Source: Planctomycetaceae bacterium (lineage in GTDB: Bacteria > Planctomycetota > Phycisphaerae > Phycisphaerales > UBA1924). From it: a DNA stretch of 64,000 nucleotides. The stretch lies in contig JAIYDA010000001.1 of assembly GCA_027487735.1 (NCBI GenBank), forward strand, positions 23,086-87,085, in the 5' to 3' direction. The notes under the pieces were generated by a model that was not told the origin of the DNA, did no database searches, and worked only from the letters and a program-made list of their open reading frames with translations. Shown piece by piece: positions 17,780 to 27,652 of the stretch. A program made the position numbers and the translations under genes. Each line of letters begins with the position of its first letter. Positions within the stretch are counted from its first letter, which is position 1.

Positions 17780-18469
17780 ATGGAGATTGCAACGTTGGCA
17801 CAAACGGTTGCGGGCCAGGCCGCGCTCGCGCAGGCGGGGGCCTCGCCCTCAGCGTGGGAGGTCGCGCTCAGCGTCGCGGCTGGGCTGGGCATCGCCGCGG
17901 CCTGCGGGTTTCGCGTGTTTGTGCCGCTGCTGGTGCTTGCGGTGGCGAGCAAGGCGGGGCTCGTGGGGCTGGGCAGCAACTTCGCATTCCTGGCCACCTG
18001 GCCCGCGATCATCGCCCTGGGCGTGGCGTGCTTGGCAGAAGTCAGCGCGTTTCACGTGCCATGGCTCGACCACGCGCTCGACACGCTCGCGGCTCCGGCG
18101 GCTGTCGTCGCAGGTGGCGTTGCGATGCTCACGCAGATGGGCGCGATCAACACGCCCATGGATCCTTGGATGCAGTGGCTGCTCGGTGCCCTCGCGGGCG
18201 GCGCAGCGGCGGGCGTCGTGCAGGCGGGCACGATGCTGATGCGCGGGCTCTCGACCCTCACGACGGGCGGCCTTGCCAACCCCGTGGTCGCAAGCATCGA
18301 GACATTGCTCGCGCTGCTGGTGGCGGTGCTCGCCATCGTGGTGCCCATGCTCGCGATCGTGGCGGTGGCCCTTGCCGTCATCTTCGCGGTGCGTGCGGGG
18401 CGGCGGTGGAAGGCGAAGCGGGCGGGGCGGGGGGTTGTTGTGCCTGCTCCGCATGTTGCGGCACAGTGA
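17780..18469 (+). CDS. DUF4126 family membrane protein
   Basis: 229 residues, with about five membrane helices. GIAAACGFRVFVPLLVLAV, the switch FHVPWLDHALDTLAAPAAVVAGG and GALAGGAAAGVVQAGT are typical of DUF4126. The tail is basic (GRRWKAKRAGRG) and presumably cytoplasmic. The role of the family is unknown. Nothing in the surroundings points to a pathway; the downstream neighbour is convergent. Confidence 0.85.
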   Translation: MEIATLAQTVAGQAALAQAGASPSAWEVALSVAAGLGIAAACGFRVFVPLLVLAVASKAGLVGLGSNFAFLATWPAIIALGVACLAEVSAFHVPWLDHALDTLAAPAAVVAGGVAMLTQMGAINTPMDPWMQWLLGALAGGAAAGVVQAGTMLMRGLSTLTTGGLANPVVASIETLLALLVAVLAIVVPMLAIVAVALAVIFAVRAGRRWKAKRAGRGVVVPAPHVAAQ

Positions 18470-18515
18470 GCGTGCTTGGTAATGCAGGTCGGACCGTAGT
18501 CGCCTGTCGCGCCGC

Positions 18516-19517
18516 TCACTTCACGCGCTTCGGCGGGGCAAATGCGAACGCGAGGCACAGCGAGAGCCCAAGCCCGCAGAACATCGCTCCGGGCAGCGCG
18601 AGGTTCGCGGCTCGCAGCGCGTTATTGAACAGCTTCACGGTTGGGCCGATGCCACCTTCCTGCGGCATCGTCGTCAGGGCGGCGGCGAACTGCCAGGTGT
18701 TGTCCTGCAGTTCGCCCTCCTTGGCTTGCTTGAAGGGACCGCCCGTGGGGTATCGCAGGCGGCGCTCCTGGCGAATCGTGCCATCGGGCATCAGCTCGTA
18801 GATGTCAAAGCTCCACCGCTTCTTCCACACGCTGCCCCACGTTCGCATCTCCTCGGGCGTTGGCAGCGGCGGCGGCACGCGCGACACGACCAGCAGGCGG
18901 TCGGGCTGGGTGGTCGCCTCGCCCCGCTCCATCTTCGCGAGCACCTCGCGCGTGTCGGTGCCCGTCGCCTCCACCATGCGGATGACGCGCAAATAGTCGT
19001 TGTGCGCGAGCAGATCGGGCAGCGTCACGCTCGCGGGCACTTGCACGGGAATGCGCACGCGCGCAGCGGGCGACGCCCCGCCTTCGTCACTGCCAAAGAC
19101 AACATCGATGGCATCCGCCGGCGTCTCGGGGCTGTTGAAGCTCGGGCGGCCGTCCTTGTGCGTCGTGGGTGTGCCTTCAGGAAAGACGTCGACGAACTGC
19201 ACGGGCCTGCCCGCGTACGTGAACTCGCGCTCGTACACGCGCTTGATCGCGAAGAGCTTGCGTGGATTGTCGGTGTTGAAGCGGTGGATCGCGACGATCA
19301 TCGTCGCGACGCACGCGCACAAACCCAGAAAGAACACGCCCGCAACCAGCAGCAATCGCTTGCGGGTGCGGGCGGACGAAGGGTCGAGCGGGGCGGGCTT
19401 TGTCACGGCAAGGCTGGGTTCGCTCGAGAGGCTGGGAACGATGCCGACACAGAGCAGGGAAGACACGAAAACGCCTGCGGGTGAATGAGGCACGATCGCG
19501 GTTGGCGGCACGCCCAT
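18516..19517 (-). CDS. Membrane protein at the end of the oxidase cluster
   Basis: 333 residues by the ATG at 19517, though the first 40 or so residues are low quality and the real start may be later. A helix at about 54-76 (LLLVAGVFFLGLCACVATMIVAI) and another near the C-terminus (ALPGAMFCGLGLSLCLAFAF) bracket a large soluble part that is probably outside the membrane. It follows the subunit IV gene by 39 bp on the same strand and is the last gene of the act-cox cluster. No domain was recognised. A role in oxidase assembly is only suggested by position. Confidence 0.75.
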   Translation of the reverse strand: MGVPPTAIVPHSPAGVFVSSLLCVGIVPSLSSEPSLAVTKPAPLDPSSARTRKRLLLVAGVFFLGLCACVATMIVAIHRFNTDNPRKLFAIKRVYEREFTYAGRPVQFVDVFPEGTPTTHKDGRPSFNSPETPADAIDVVFGSDEGGASPAARVRIPVQVPASVTLPDLLAHNDYLRVIRMVEATGTDTREVLAKMERGEATTQPDRLLVVSRVPPPLPTPEEMRTWGSVWKKRWSFDIYELMPDGTIRQERRLRYPTGGPFKQAKEGELQDNTWQFAAALTTMPQEGGIGPTVKLFNNALRAANLALPGAMFCGLGLSLCLAFAFAPPKRVK

Positions 19518-19556
19518 CGCTTTGGCGAGGCCGCCCCACCGCTCGCCGTGAGGCAG

Positions 19557-20288
19557 TTAGTGCGCGCCCGCCGGCTTGGCTTCGGGCTTGGATTCAGGCT
19601 TCGCTTCTGGCTTGGCATGATCATGGCCATCGTGCTTGCCGTCGTGCTTCGCATCGTGCCCGTGGGCCCCCACGGAGGTGCTCAGCGCGCCGGTCAGGCC
19701 CGTCACGGTGCGGCTGCGGCTCGCGGTGTTGCTCGCCTCGTGACCGCCATGCCCGTGCCCGTGCGAGTCGTGCTTGATCACGCTCTTGATGGCGGCAAAC
19801 TTCTCTGCCCCCCACTTGTCCTCGTACTTCTTCTTGGCAATGGTCGCGAAGCTGTTGGTGCCATCGCCCGAGCCGCCAGGAATCACCTGCTTGCCCTTGT
19901 CGGCATACACGCGGTCGCGCGTCAGCAGGTCGAGGCTGGTGAAGACCAGGAAAAGGGCCACGCACAAGATCGTGAACAGCATCACGATGGTGTTGATGGG
20001 GTTGTCGTACCGCAGCTGCATGAAGAACGCCATCACCAGCACGCACTTCACGGTCGCGATGATCATCGCGCCCACGATGTTGATCCACCCCGGGAGCACG
20101 ATGTTGAAATAGTCCATGATCCAAACTTCAAGCTGCGCAACGCCCACCGTGAGCAGCGTGAAGAACAGCAGCAGCCCCAGGATGGTGCCCAGCGTGATGG
20201 GCGGCACGATGACGTGACCATGGCTGTGGCCATGATCGCCTGAGCCGTGCGAACCGTGAGTGTCGTGCGATGCAACGGAAGCGGACAT
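19557..20288 (-). CDS. coxD: Cytochrome c oxidase subunit IV (caa3 type)
   Basis: 243 residues. The ATG at 20288 follows GGAG at eight bases. Three membrane helices (ITLGTILGLLLFFTLLTVGVAQLEV, NIVGAMIIATVKCVLVMAFFMQL, TIVMLFTILCVALFLVFTSLDL) match the small subunit IV of bacterial aa3/caa3 oxidases, which stabilises subunit I. It is more than twice the usual length: a His-rich N-terminus (HDTHGSHGSGDHGHSHGH) and a long C-terminal tail rich in His, Lys, Pro and Glu (DAKHDGKHDGHDHAKPEAKPE) have been added. Such tails could bind copper. Part of the act-cox operon. Confidence 0.9.
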   Translation of the reverse strand: MSASVASHDTHGSHGSGDHGHSHGHVIVPPITLGTILGLLLFFTLLTVGVAQLEVWIMDYFNIVLPGWINIVGAMIIATVKCVLVMAFFMQLRYDNPINTIVMLFTILCVALFLVFTSLDLLTRDRVYADKGKQVIPGGSGDGTNSFATIAKKKYEDKWGAEKFAAIKSVIKHDSHGHGHGGHEASNTASRSRTVTGLTGALSTSVGAHGHDAKHDGKHDGHDHAKPEAKPESKPEAKPAGAH

Positions 20289-20393
20289 GGGGAAGGCTCC
20301 GGAAGTAGACAGCAATCAAGCGAGCAAGCAGAAGCGATGCGAGAAGGCGAATGATGGGCCCACTTTGCCCGTGCGTTCATTGTGCCCGGTGCG

Positions 20394-21209
20394 TTAGTGA
20401 ATGAGATACAGCAGCGGGAACAGGAAGATCCAGACCAGATCGACAAGGTGCCAGTACAGGCCCGTGATCTCGACGAAGGTGTAGTGCCCCGGGCCATAGT
20501 GCCCCTTGCGAGCCCGCCACCACGCCCGCGCGATCAGGGCCATGCCGATGACAACGTGGCTCGCGTGGATGACCGTGCCCGAGTAATACACCGCCCACCA
20601 GATGGGCATCTGCGGGCTACTCGCAAACGGATAGTCAAACATCTTGCCCGGACGCTTGCCGCCATACCCCTCGACGAACTGAATGAGCCCGCCCAGCTTT
20701 GCCTGCTCGGGCACGATGTTCGCCGTGTACTTGCTCAGCGCGGGGTCGAACGAGAAGAAGTACCCCGACCACTTGGGCATGTACTCAAACCCAAACTTCA
20801 CGAGCAGGAAGGTGAGGCCAGCGAAGAAGGTGATGACGAGCATCCGGCGGGCGCGCTCTTGCTTGTCGGTCTGAAAGCAGTAGATCGCATAGGCCATCGT
20901 GAAGCTGCTCACCAGCAGCACCACGGTGTTGATGGTGCCCACCTTCCAGTCCAGCGCTTTGCTGCCCTCGGCCCAGGCCTCGGGGTACATCGCGCGGAAG
21001 AGCGCGTACGCACAGAAGATGCCCGCAAACAGGAGCACTTCCGTGCTCAAAAAGAGCCAGAAGCCAAACTTGCTGGCCTCGAACTCATCGTGCGAGTTGC
21101 GAAAGTGGTGCCCGAACTTGTAGCGTGCCCAGAGCGGGCGCGCATCAGCCGCTGCGCCACCAGACTGGCCACCGGGCTGGCCACTCGACTGGGTTGGATA
21201 CGTGCTCAT
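20394..21209 (-). CDS. coxC: Cytochrome c oxidase subunit III
   Basis: 271 residues. The ATG at 21209 (MSTYPTQSS) has GAGG six bases upstream; this decides against the ATG 12 bases earlier. Seven membrane helices are expected. Conserved features include FGFWLFLSTEVLLFAGIFCAY with the carboxylate in the second helix, SGTVIHASHVVIGM and ITGLYWHLVDLVWIFLFPLLY at the end, which are standard for heme-copper oxidase subunit III. Subunit III supports proton uptake and stability. It lies between coxA and coxD. Confidence 0.95.
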   Translation of the reverse strand: MSTYPTQSSGQPGGQSGGAAADARPLWARYKFGHHFRNSHDEFEASKFGFWLFLSTEVLLFAGIFCAYALFRAMYPEAWAEGSKALDWKVGTINTVVLLVSSFTMAYAIYCFQTDKQERARRMLVITFFAGLTFLLVKFGFEYMPKWSGYFFSFDPALSKYTANIVPEQAKLGGLIQFVEGYGGKRPGKMFDYPFASSPQMPIWWAVYYSGTVIHASHVVIGMALIARAWWRARKGHYGPGHYTFVEITGLYWHLVDLVWIFLFPLLYLIH

Positions 21210-21334
21210 CGCGAACCTCATCCTTCAGTTGCTCCGCTTCCCCTGCGGTCATCCTCATCAAACGCCATCGATCGCAAACCTCGGACAATGCCGCTGCGAG
21301 CGTGCTTCGGCTTCGCAGCGACCAGAAAACTCAC

Positions 21335-23101
21335 TTAGTGCCCGCCGCCCTTGTGGCTCGTCAGCTCGGCGCCACTCAGCTGGGGCTTCACGCCCTCGGG
21401 CACGGGCCAGTCGGCTTCCTTCCAGCCTGGCGGCACGACGCGGTCAAAGTCGTATGGGCCATGCGTGCACACTGGCTCGTGCGCAAAGTTGTGCTCGATG
21501 GGCGGGCTGTCGGCAGCCCATTCCATTGTCAGGCCGCCCCACGGGTTCTGGGCCGCCTTCTTGCCAGCCGCGAGGCTGTGGATGAACACGAAGAGGTGGA
21601 TGAAGAAGCCCACCGCGAGGATGTAGCTGCCGATCGTGCTGATCTGGTGGTAGATCTGGAAGTCCTCGACGTAGCTCGCATACCGGCGCGGCATGCCCTG
21701 CACGCCCATGAAGAACTGCGTGAAGAACGTGACGTTGAACCCGATGAAGACGACGATCGCGCCGATGTTCGCCCAGAAGGCGTTGTACATCTTGCCAAAC
21801 ATCTTGGGCCACCAGTGGTGCAGGCCCGCCAGCAGCGCGATGATCGTGCCGCCCATCATCACATAGTGGAAGTGCGCAACCACGAAGTAGCTGTCGTGCA
21901 GGTGCAGGTCGGTGCTCAGCGTTGCCAGGGGCAGGCCCGTCAGGCCGCCGATGGCAAACAGGACGAGGAAGTTCACCGCATAGATCATGGGCGTCGTCAG
22001 GCTGATGCTGCCCTTGTAGAGCGTCGCAATCCAGTTGAACATCTTGACCGCGGTCGGAATCGCCACGAGGAACGTCAGCCCCGAAAAGATCGCGCTCGCC
22101 ATCTCGCTCATGCTCGTGAACATGTGGTGGCCCCACACCAGGAAGGCCACCGCCGCGATCGCAAGGCTCGCAAACGCCATGCTCTTGTAGCCGAAGATCG
22201 CCTTGCGGCTGTGCACCGGGATGACCTCGTTGATGATCGCCATCGCGGGCAGAATCATCACGTACACCACCGGGTGGCTGTAGAACCAGAAGAAGTGCTG
22301 ATAGAGCACCGGGTCGCCGCCCTTTGCCGGGTCGAAGATGCCGATGCCAAACAGACGCTCAAACGTCAGCAGCAGCAGCGTAATGCCGATGACGGGCGTC
22401 GCAAGCACCTGGATGATGCTCGTGGCATACAAGCCCCAGACGAACAGTGGCATGTCAAACCAGCCCATGCCCGGAGCGCGAAGCTTGTGCACCGTCACGA
22501 CAAAGTTCAGGCCCGTCAGGATGCTGCTAAAGCCCAGGATGAACGCGCCAAGCACCATGTACACCACGCGCATCATGTCCGCGTCGGTGCTGGTGCTGTA
22601 GGGCGTATAGAACGTCCACCCGGTATCCACGCCTCCCAGCACGATGCTGCTCACCGCGAAGATGCTGCCAATGACGTAGATATACCAGCTCAGCAGGTTC
22701 AGCCGTGGGAAGGCAACGTCCTTCGCGCCCAGCATGAGCGGAATCAGGAAGTTGCCCAGGCTCGCGGGCACGCTGGGCACAATGACCATGAACACCATGA
22801 TCGCCCCGTGCAGCGTGAACAGGCGGTTATAGATGTCGTTGCCCGTTGCCACGCTCGTCGCGTCCGCAGGGCCAAACAACTGCCCCGTCACCTGCCCCGC
22901 CTCGTTGATGCGGACAGGGTCCCACAGCTCGGTGCGCAGCGCAACCGCCGCGACCCCGCCCAGGAAAAACATGAAGAGCACCGCGAAGAGATACATCACG
23001 CCGATCTTCTTGTGATCGACGGTCGTCGCCCAGTCAAGGACCGTGGCGAGCGTGCCGCCCTTGGGCGTCAGGTAACTGCCATGATGGTGGTCGTGTGCCA
23101 T
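21335..23101 (-). CDS. coxA: Cytochrome c oxidase subunit I (heme-copper catalytic subunit)
   Basis: 588 residues in twelve membrane helices; GGAG ten bases before the ATG at 23101. It holds low-spin and high-spin heme A and CuB and reduces oxygen while pumping protons. The visible ligands are the N-terminal His in [20 protein letters not shown] with the cross-linkable Tyr ([10 protein letters not shown]), WGHHMFTS for CuB, and [13 protein letters not shown] for the two heme irons. [21 protein letters not shown] and GPTA-like A-family landmarks agree with an aa3-type enzyme. The N-terminus is His-rich (MAHDHHHGS). Operon with coxB upstream (127 bp gap) and coxC downstream. Confidence 0.97.
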   Translation of the reverse strand: MAHDHHHGSYLTPKGGTLATVLDWATTVDHKKIGVMYLFAVLFMFFLGGVAAVALRTELWDPVRINEAGQVTGQLFGPADATSVATGNDIYNRLFTLHGAIMVFMVIVPSVPASLGNFLIPLMLGAKDVAFPRLNLLSWYIYVIGSIFAVSSIVLGGVDTGWTFYTPYSTSTDADMMRVVYMVLGAFILGFSSILTGLNFVVTVHKLRAPGMGWFDMPLFVWGLYATSIIQVLATPVIGITLLLLTFERLFGIGIFDPAKGGDPVLYQHFFWFYSHPVVYVMILPAMAIINEVIPVHSRKAIFGYKSMAFASLAIAAVAFLVWGHHMFTSMSEMASAIFSGLTFLVAIPTAVKMFNWIATLYKGSISLTTPMIYAVNFLVLFAIGGLTGLPLATLSTDLHLHDSYFVVAHFHYVMMGGTIIALLAGLHHWWPKMFGKMYNAFWANIGAIVVFIGFNVTFFTQFFMGVQGMPRRYASYVEDFQIYHQISTIGSYILAVGFFIHLFVFIHSLAAGKKAAQNPWGGLTMEWAADSPPIEHNFAHEPVCTHGPYDFDRVVPPGWKEADWPVPEGVKPQLSGAELTSHKGGGH

Positions 23102-23228
23102 ACGTCATTCACTCCAGTGCATTCGTCCGGGCGACGATCATGCGTCGCGGCGGGGAAAAGTCTCGCAGTCTCTCAGCTTGCAGTTTCTCGGTCAGTCGTC
23201 ACGTCCTCGCGCTTTCAGATCTTCGGCT

Positions 23229-24497
23229 TTAGCTCTTGGGCTTCGGTGCCTCAGCGGCCGTCGCCTCATCAGGCGTCGTCGCCGGGGCCTTGTCGCTCAG
23301 GCTCTTCATGTAGGCAATCAGCGCATCAACCTTCTTGGGGCTCAGCATGCTCTCGCTCCAAGGGGTCATGCCGTTCGGGTAGCCCTTGCGAATGTGCATC
23401 GCGGGATAGCGAATGCTCATCAGCATGTGGTTGTCATCCGCCATGTACGTCCTCCCGTCCGCGTACATGTGCTCATACCCAAACCAGTTCAGCCACGTCG
23501 GCCCCGTGTTGGGCGAGCCATCCACGCTGTGGCAGCTCGCACAGTTCGCGCGGAAGACCCGCTGACCGACCTCAACGGGCGACCCGCTCTCCGCCTTTTC
23601 CTGCGTCAGCACCAGCCACTGCTCATACGCCTCCTTGGGCACCACGCGAATGATCGCCGCCATCTCGCTGTGGCTCGTGCCGCAATACTCGGCGCAGAAC
23701 ACCCAGTGGTCGGTGTAGGGCACGCCCTTGAGCTGCTCGATGAACGGTGGCAGCACCTTGTATCGAATCGGGTTGGTCGTATCGCTGAAGGTCGCCTGTG
23801 CATCGTGCTGCGCGATGCTCTCGGGCATGCGGGCCGCGTCGGGCCCCGGGGCCTTCGCCGTAAATGTCATGAACGTGAAGCGGTTGGGCAGAAGGTCCTG
23901 CTTGATGCGGAAGTCGGGCACCCAGAAGCTGTGCATCACGTCCGTGCTGTTCATCCGCAGCTTGATGGGCGTCTCGGCAGGCACATAGAACACGGGAACG
24001 GGCTCGGCGCCAATACGCGCGCCCGACGAGCCGCTGTCCACCGCAAAGCCGTTGGGATACTCAAACTTCCAGCTCCACTTAAAGCCCGTGAGCCGAATCT
24101 CCATCGCGTTGCCCGCGGGCGTCATCTTCTTCATGTAGTCGCGGAAGCCCACGACAAAGATGCCCGCAAGCAGAATCGTCGGCAACACCGTCCATGCGAT
24201 CTCCAGGGGCGTGCTGTGGCTCGGGCTCTGCGGCGCGGCCTTGCCCGGCACGCGGCGGTACTTCACGATGAAGTACACCATGAGGCCCATGAGGAACACG
24301 AACCAGAAGACGCAGAACCACCATAAGAACATGAACATGCTGTCCGTGCTGCGAGCAAGCTCGGTGGCGGGCTGGGCGCGAAGCCACAGCTTGTGCCAGA
24401 AGCCGCTGTTGAGCAGGCCATCTTCCTGCGTGCCCGTGCTGAGAACCAGCATCGACGACGCAGACAGCAGAGCATGGGCGAAGCTGGAGATCAGCAT
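23229..24497 (-). CDS. coxB: Cytochrome c oxidase subunit II with fused cytochrome c (caa3 type)
   Basis: 422 residues. The ATG at 24497 shares its A with the stop codon of the sco gene (TGATG), so translation is coupled; AGAAGG lies upstream. A signal/first helix and two membrane helices are followed by the periplasmic CuA domain with the ligand set CAEYCGTSHSEM. The C-terminal 110 residues carry one heme c site, CASCH, with a later Met ligand (NGMTPWSESMLS). This fusion defines a caa3 oxidase: the heme c takes electrons from the ACIII cytochromes and passes them to CuA. The tail is Ala/Pro/Glu-rich. Confidence 0.97.
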   Translation of the reverse strand: MLISSFAHALLSASSMLVLSTGTQEDGLLNSGFWHKLWLRAQPATELARSTDSMFMFLWWFCVFWFVFLMGLMVYFIVKYRRVPGKAAPQSPSHSTPLEIAWTVLPTILLAGIFVVGFRDYMKKMTPAGNAMEIRLTGFKWSWKFEYPNGFAVDSGSSGARIGAEPVPVFYVPAETPIKLRMNSTDVMHSFWVPDFRIKQDLLPNRFTFMTFTAKAPGPDAARMPESIAQHDAQATFSDTTNPIRYKVLPPFIEQLKGVPYTDHWVFCAEYCGTSHSEMAAIIRVVPKEAYEQWLVLTQEKAESGSPVEVGQRVFRANCASCHSVDGSPNTGPTWLNWFGYEHMYADGRTYMADDNHMLMSIRYPAMHIRKGYPNGMTPWSESMLSPKKVDALIAYMKSLSDKAPATTPDEATAAEAPKPKS

Positions 24498-25576
24498 CAC
24501 GGGGTACCTTCTTTCATTCCGCCGCGCGGGATATCGCCCGCGACGGGTGCAATCCTGAGTTCACCGACGTTTCCATTCCCAGCCCCAAGACCAGCCCCAA
24601 CACTGGCCCCCACCGCAGCCAAACGCGCCCGCTTCCGCAGCCGCTCGCCCGCGAGGAGCACACCCACCAATCCCGCCAGCGCCACGATCGTGACGACCCC
24701 GCCCACCTGCATCACCCGAACCGCCTGCAGCGAGTAGCCGCCGCGCGTTGGGTCATACATATAGCAGAACGCCAGCAGCCGATCTCCCAGCGTGCGCACC
24801 AGCTTCCCCTCGCTCGCCTCCATCAGGGCCAGACGCAAGTCGCGCGGCTCCTGCTTGAAGCCATAGAGATACCGGCTGAGCTTGCCATCGGGCGTGATGA
24901 TGAACGCGACGACCGGATGGCTGAACTCGCCGTTGGGCAGCTTGCGGAACTGATAACCCACCGCGTTCGCGAGCTTCGCGACGCTGTCGCTGTCGCCCGT
25001 ATGAAACTGCCAGGCCTTGCTCGCCTTCTCGCGTGCATCTGGCGTGAAGCTGCGGCGGTAGCCCTCGAAGTACTTCGTCTTGGCAGCGCTGCTCACCTCG
25101 GGGCTCTCGCGGTCGTCGATGCTGAAGAACAGCGCGTTGTACTCGCTGCCCAGCGTGAAGTCCAAGTCCTCAAAGGTCTGCGTCATCTTGCTCATCAAGA
25201 CGTCGCACACAATCGGGCAGCGGTAGTACACCATCATCAACACCGTGGGCTTGGCCTGCCCGCCAAACGCAGCCGCCGTGCCGCCGCGCCCGTCTTCGGT
25301 CTTGAAGTAATCGCCCAAGCGCACCAGCTTGCCCTCGCTGCTCGTAAACAGCAGCTCCATGGGCAGCGTGCTGCCCACGCGCTCTTCCACCGTCAGCCCG
25401 CGAATCTCGCTGGGGTCTTGCGCGGGCATTGCTTCGCTTGCCGCCCCACCACTCGCTGCCGAGGCACCATCAGCGAACGCGGCACCCGCGCCTGCGGCGA
25501 TCGCGCCGCACGCAAGCAGCATGCGCACCGACCGAAGGTCGATGCAGCGAGCGAAGATGGTGCGAAGCGGATTCAT
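24497..25576 (-). CDS. sco: SCO1/SenC-type copper chaperone, membrane anchored
   Basis: 359 residues. After a signal peptide, a thioredoxin-like domain carries the copper site CPIVC with the distal His in FSHPVVAFII, as in Sco proteins that load CuA of subunit II. It is longer than typical Sco (about 200 residues): a C-terminal helix (VVTIVALAGLVGVLLAG) and a Gly/Ala tail are added, so the protein seems anchored at its C-terminus instead of the N-terminus. The start is ATG 25576 or the adjoining GTG. Its stop overlaps the coxB start, matching its task of maturing that subunit. Confidence 0.93.
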   Translation of the reverse strand: MNPLRTIFARCIDLRSVRMLLACGAIAAGAGAAFADGASAASGGAASEAMPAQDPSEIRGLTVEERVGSTLPMELLFTSSEGKLVRLGDYFKTEDGRGGTAAAFGGQAKPTVLMMVYYRCPIVCDVLMSKMTQTFEDLDFTLGSEYNALFFSIDDRESPEVSSAAKTKYFEGYRRSFTPDAREKASKAWQFHTGDSDSVAKLANAVGYQFRKLPNGEFSHPVVAFIITPDGKLSRYLYGFKQEPRDLRLALMEASEGKLVRTLGDRLLAFCYMYDPTRGGYSLQAVRVMQVGGVVTIVALAGLVGVLLAGERLRKRARLAAVGASVGAGLGAGNGNVGELRIAPVAGDIPRGGMKEGTP

Positions 25577-25603
25577 CACGACTTTCTCACAAGTTCACAC
25601 ACG

Positions 25604-25644
25604 CCAACTCAAGACATCCAACCCAAGACATACAACTCAAGCTC
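25604..25644. repeat. 14-bp tandem repeat between sco and its upstream neighbour
   Basis: Three units: CCAACTCAAGACAT (25604-25617), CCAACCCAAGACAT (25618-25631) and a degenerate ACAACTCAAGCTC (25632-25644). They fill part of the 123-bp untranslated gap inside the cluster. Confidence 0.85.
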
Positions 25645-25699
25645 GGGCGAAACGACCATCCTTGCAATCCACACCCGACACGAAGTCCATACGAATCGT

Positions 25700-26158
25700 T
25701 CACTCCGGCGAATACAACGTCCCCGGCGCAAGCGTGCCCTTGGGCTGCGGCAAGGGCTTGGTCCCCTCGCCATACTTCGCCAGCACCTTGTCCATCGCCG
25801 CCGACAACGGAATCTGCACCGTCTTCTTCTGCGCGTCGAGCACCTTGAACTGCGCTTCCATCAGGTCGCGCTCCACGCGCTCGCGCTGCGGGCGATACTC
25901 CGCCGCGAGCGAGCGCTCGGTGATCGTCTCTTGCTTCAGCATGTTCGTGTGGTTGAAGGCAACCGCCAGCGCCACCACCGACACCGTCACAAACGCGACG
26001 ATGCCCAGAAACACGCCGATCAACATGCCAAAGTTGATCTTGCCGTGCCCTGCCTGCGGCGCGGGCTCGGTCGCGTCGTGCGTGTGCCACTGGTCGGCAT
26101 GCCCGGCATGGTCATCATGCCCGGCGTGATCAGAATGGGAATGGACAGTTTGTGCCAT
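25700..26158 (-). CDS. His-rich single-helix membrane protein of the act-cox cluster
   Basis: 152 residues. The first 40 residues are dense in His and Asp (HSHSDHAGHDDHAGHADQ). One membrane helix (about 43-67) follows, then a charged, probably coiled-coil stretch (ETITERSLAAEYRPQRERVERDLMEAQ) and a tail ending PGTLYSPE. No family is recognised. It lies between actF and sco in the same orientation, so a part in complex assembly or copper handling is plausible but unproven. The His cluster is on the N-terminal, probably cytoplasmic side if the positive-inside rule applies. Confidence 0.8.
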   Translation of the reverse strand: MAQTVHSHSDHAGHDDHAGHADQWHTHDATEPAPQAGHGKINFGMLIGVFLGIVAFVTVSVVALAVAFNHTNMLKQETITERSLAAEYRPQRERVERDLMEAQFKVLDAQKKTVQIPLSAAMDKVLAKYGEGTKPLPQPKGTLAPGTLYSPE

Positions 26159-26353
26159 GCTTCACACTCGCAATGCCGGGGGCAGTCTGCCCGCCCCTAG
26201 CGAAGGAACCCAACAAGTGATTTCGTACTGCTCAGAACCGTAGATTGTTGTTTCACAGCACGAAACGATCATTTTCACGAAATCTCGAAACTTCCGGAAG
26301 GTCGCCAAGGTTTCTACTGGCTTTCCTGTCCGCCCCACGACCGACTTCACCCC

Positions 26354-27652
26354 TCACACGTAGTTCTTGTGCTCCAAGGCTTCACCCATGTAGGGGTCAT
26401 TCACCCCAACCAAGGGCAACGACCCGACCTTGGCAATCACCAGCCCCAGGAACGCCAGCAGCACGCCACCGATCCCCAGCACATCCAGGTGGGCACCTCC
26501 CAGGCCAGGCCCATCACCCGTCGGATAGACCATGGGCCGAACAACCCAGAAGATGTCCGCCACGTGCACGATCATGAACCACACGCCGGTCGCCATCAGC
26601 AAGCCGCGGACCTTCTTCACGTGCCGCGACAGGATGAACAAGAACGGCACGGCAAAGTGCCCGATCATCAGGAACGCGCCGAGATACTGCCACCCCAGCG
26701 TCTTGCGGTGCAGATAGAAAGCGGTCTCTTCCGGGATGTTGCTGTACCAGTACAGGAAGTATTGGCAGAAGCTGATGTACGCCCAGAAGACCGTGAACGC
26801 GAACATGAGCTTGCCGAGGTCGTGGAAGTGCTCCTCGGTCACGACGCCGCGCAGCTTGCCCTTGCCGAGCAGCACCGCAAGCACGACCGCGACAAAACCA
26901 AGCCCTGAGAAGGCCGCGGTCGCGAAGTAGTAGACGCCCCACATCGTGCTGAAGAACTTGAAGTCCACGCCCATGAGATAGTCAAACGCTGCGAACGACA
27001 GCGTGAGCGCGAACACAGGCAGGCCCCACGCGCTGGTGAAGCGCACCTGAGCCGCAAGCTTCGCCGCCGTCGCCGGGTCGCTCGTCGCGTCCATCTTGCG
27101 GGCGTTGCCCACCACGATGTGCGTGAGATACCACCATGCCGCACCATAGAACAGCGTGCGTGCGATGAAGAACAGCGGCAGATCGCCAGGCCCGCCCACA
27201 CCCCAGAAGTACACGGCCTTCTTCGCGAGCAGGTAGTCGCTCGCGAACTCAGGCCGCAGCCATTGCAGCATCAGCCCCTTGCTCGCGATCTCGATGATGA
27301 GAATGACAACCAGCCCCAGCCACGCGATGGGCAGCAGGCTCGCGACATTCTCAAACTGCCGCTTGATCGTCGCGCCCCACCCCGCGTTGAGCAGGCTCCA
27401 GACCATGAGGAAGAACAAGCAGCCCAGGCTGATGGCGATCACGCTCATCACGCCCACCGTGAAGGCCGCCATCGCGTGCATCGCGGTGCTGCCACCCTTG
27501 GACAGCCCAAGGCCCAGCCCCGCAGCAGCCAGCAGCACGCCCACAGCGACCAGGCCCGTGCCCAGCCCCTTGCCCGCTGGCGCACCGGCAGACCCGAGGG
27601 TGATGTTGTCGGCGCTCAGCAGCGTCGAAGGATTCGCATGCATGGAGCTCAC
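26354..27652 (-). CDS. actF: Alternative complex III membrane subunit ActF
   Basis: 432 residues. I place the start at the GTG 27652, whose GTGA overlaps the actE stop and which has AGGAGG six bases upstream; an ATG three codons on is too far from that site. About ten membrane helices follow, with landmarks such as IEIASKGLMLQWL, FFIARTLFYGAAWWYLTHIVV and AYISFCQYFLYWYSNIPEET, as in ActF, the quinol:cytochrome c oxidoreductase second quinone-type membrane subunit and the shorter homologue of ActC. It forms the membrane core with ActC. A 195-bp AT-richer gap separates it from the next gene, so the cox half may have its own promoter. Confidence 0.93.
   Translation of the reverse strand: MSSMHANPSTLLSADNITLGSAGAPAGKGLGTGLVAVGVLLAAAGLGLGLSKGGSTAMHAMAAFTVGVMSVIAISLGCLFFLMVWSLLNAGWGATIKRQFENVASLLPIAWLGLVVILIIEIASKGLMLQWLRPEFASDYLLAKKAVYFWGVGGPGDLPLFFIARTLFYGAAWWYLTHIVVGNARKMDATSDPATAAKLAAQVRFTSAWGLPVFALTLSFAAFDYLMGVDFKFFSTMWGVYYFATAAFSGLGFVAVVLAVLLGKGKLRGVVTEEHFHDLGKLMFAFTVFWAYISFCQYFLYWYSNIPEETAFYLHRKTLGWQYLGAFLMIGHFAVPFLFILSRHVKKVRGLLMATGVWFMIVHVADIFWVVRPMVYPTGDGPGLGGAHLDVLGIGGVLLAFLGLVIAKVGSLPLVGVNDPYMGEALEHKNYV

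Noticed and set aside
21125..23653. Plus-strand frame of 842 codons across coxC/coxA/coxB
   Set aside because: Runs across three real genes and their gaps with RRDRRH-type composition typical of antisense frames in GC-rich DNA.
26159..26353. AT-rich gap with GTTTC...GAAAC considered as an operator or riboswitch
   Set aside because: The palindrome is only five base pairs and no promoter pair or riboswitch core fits; recorded only as a possible second promoter region of the cluster.
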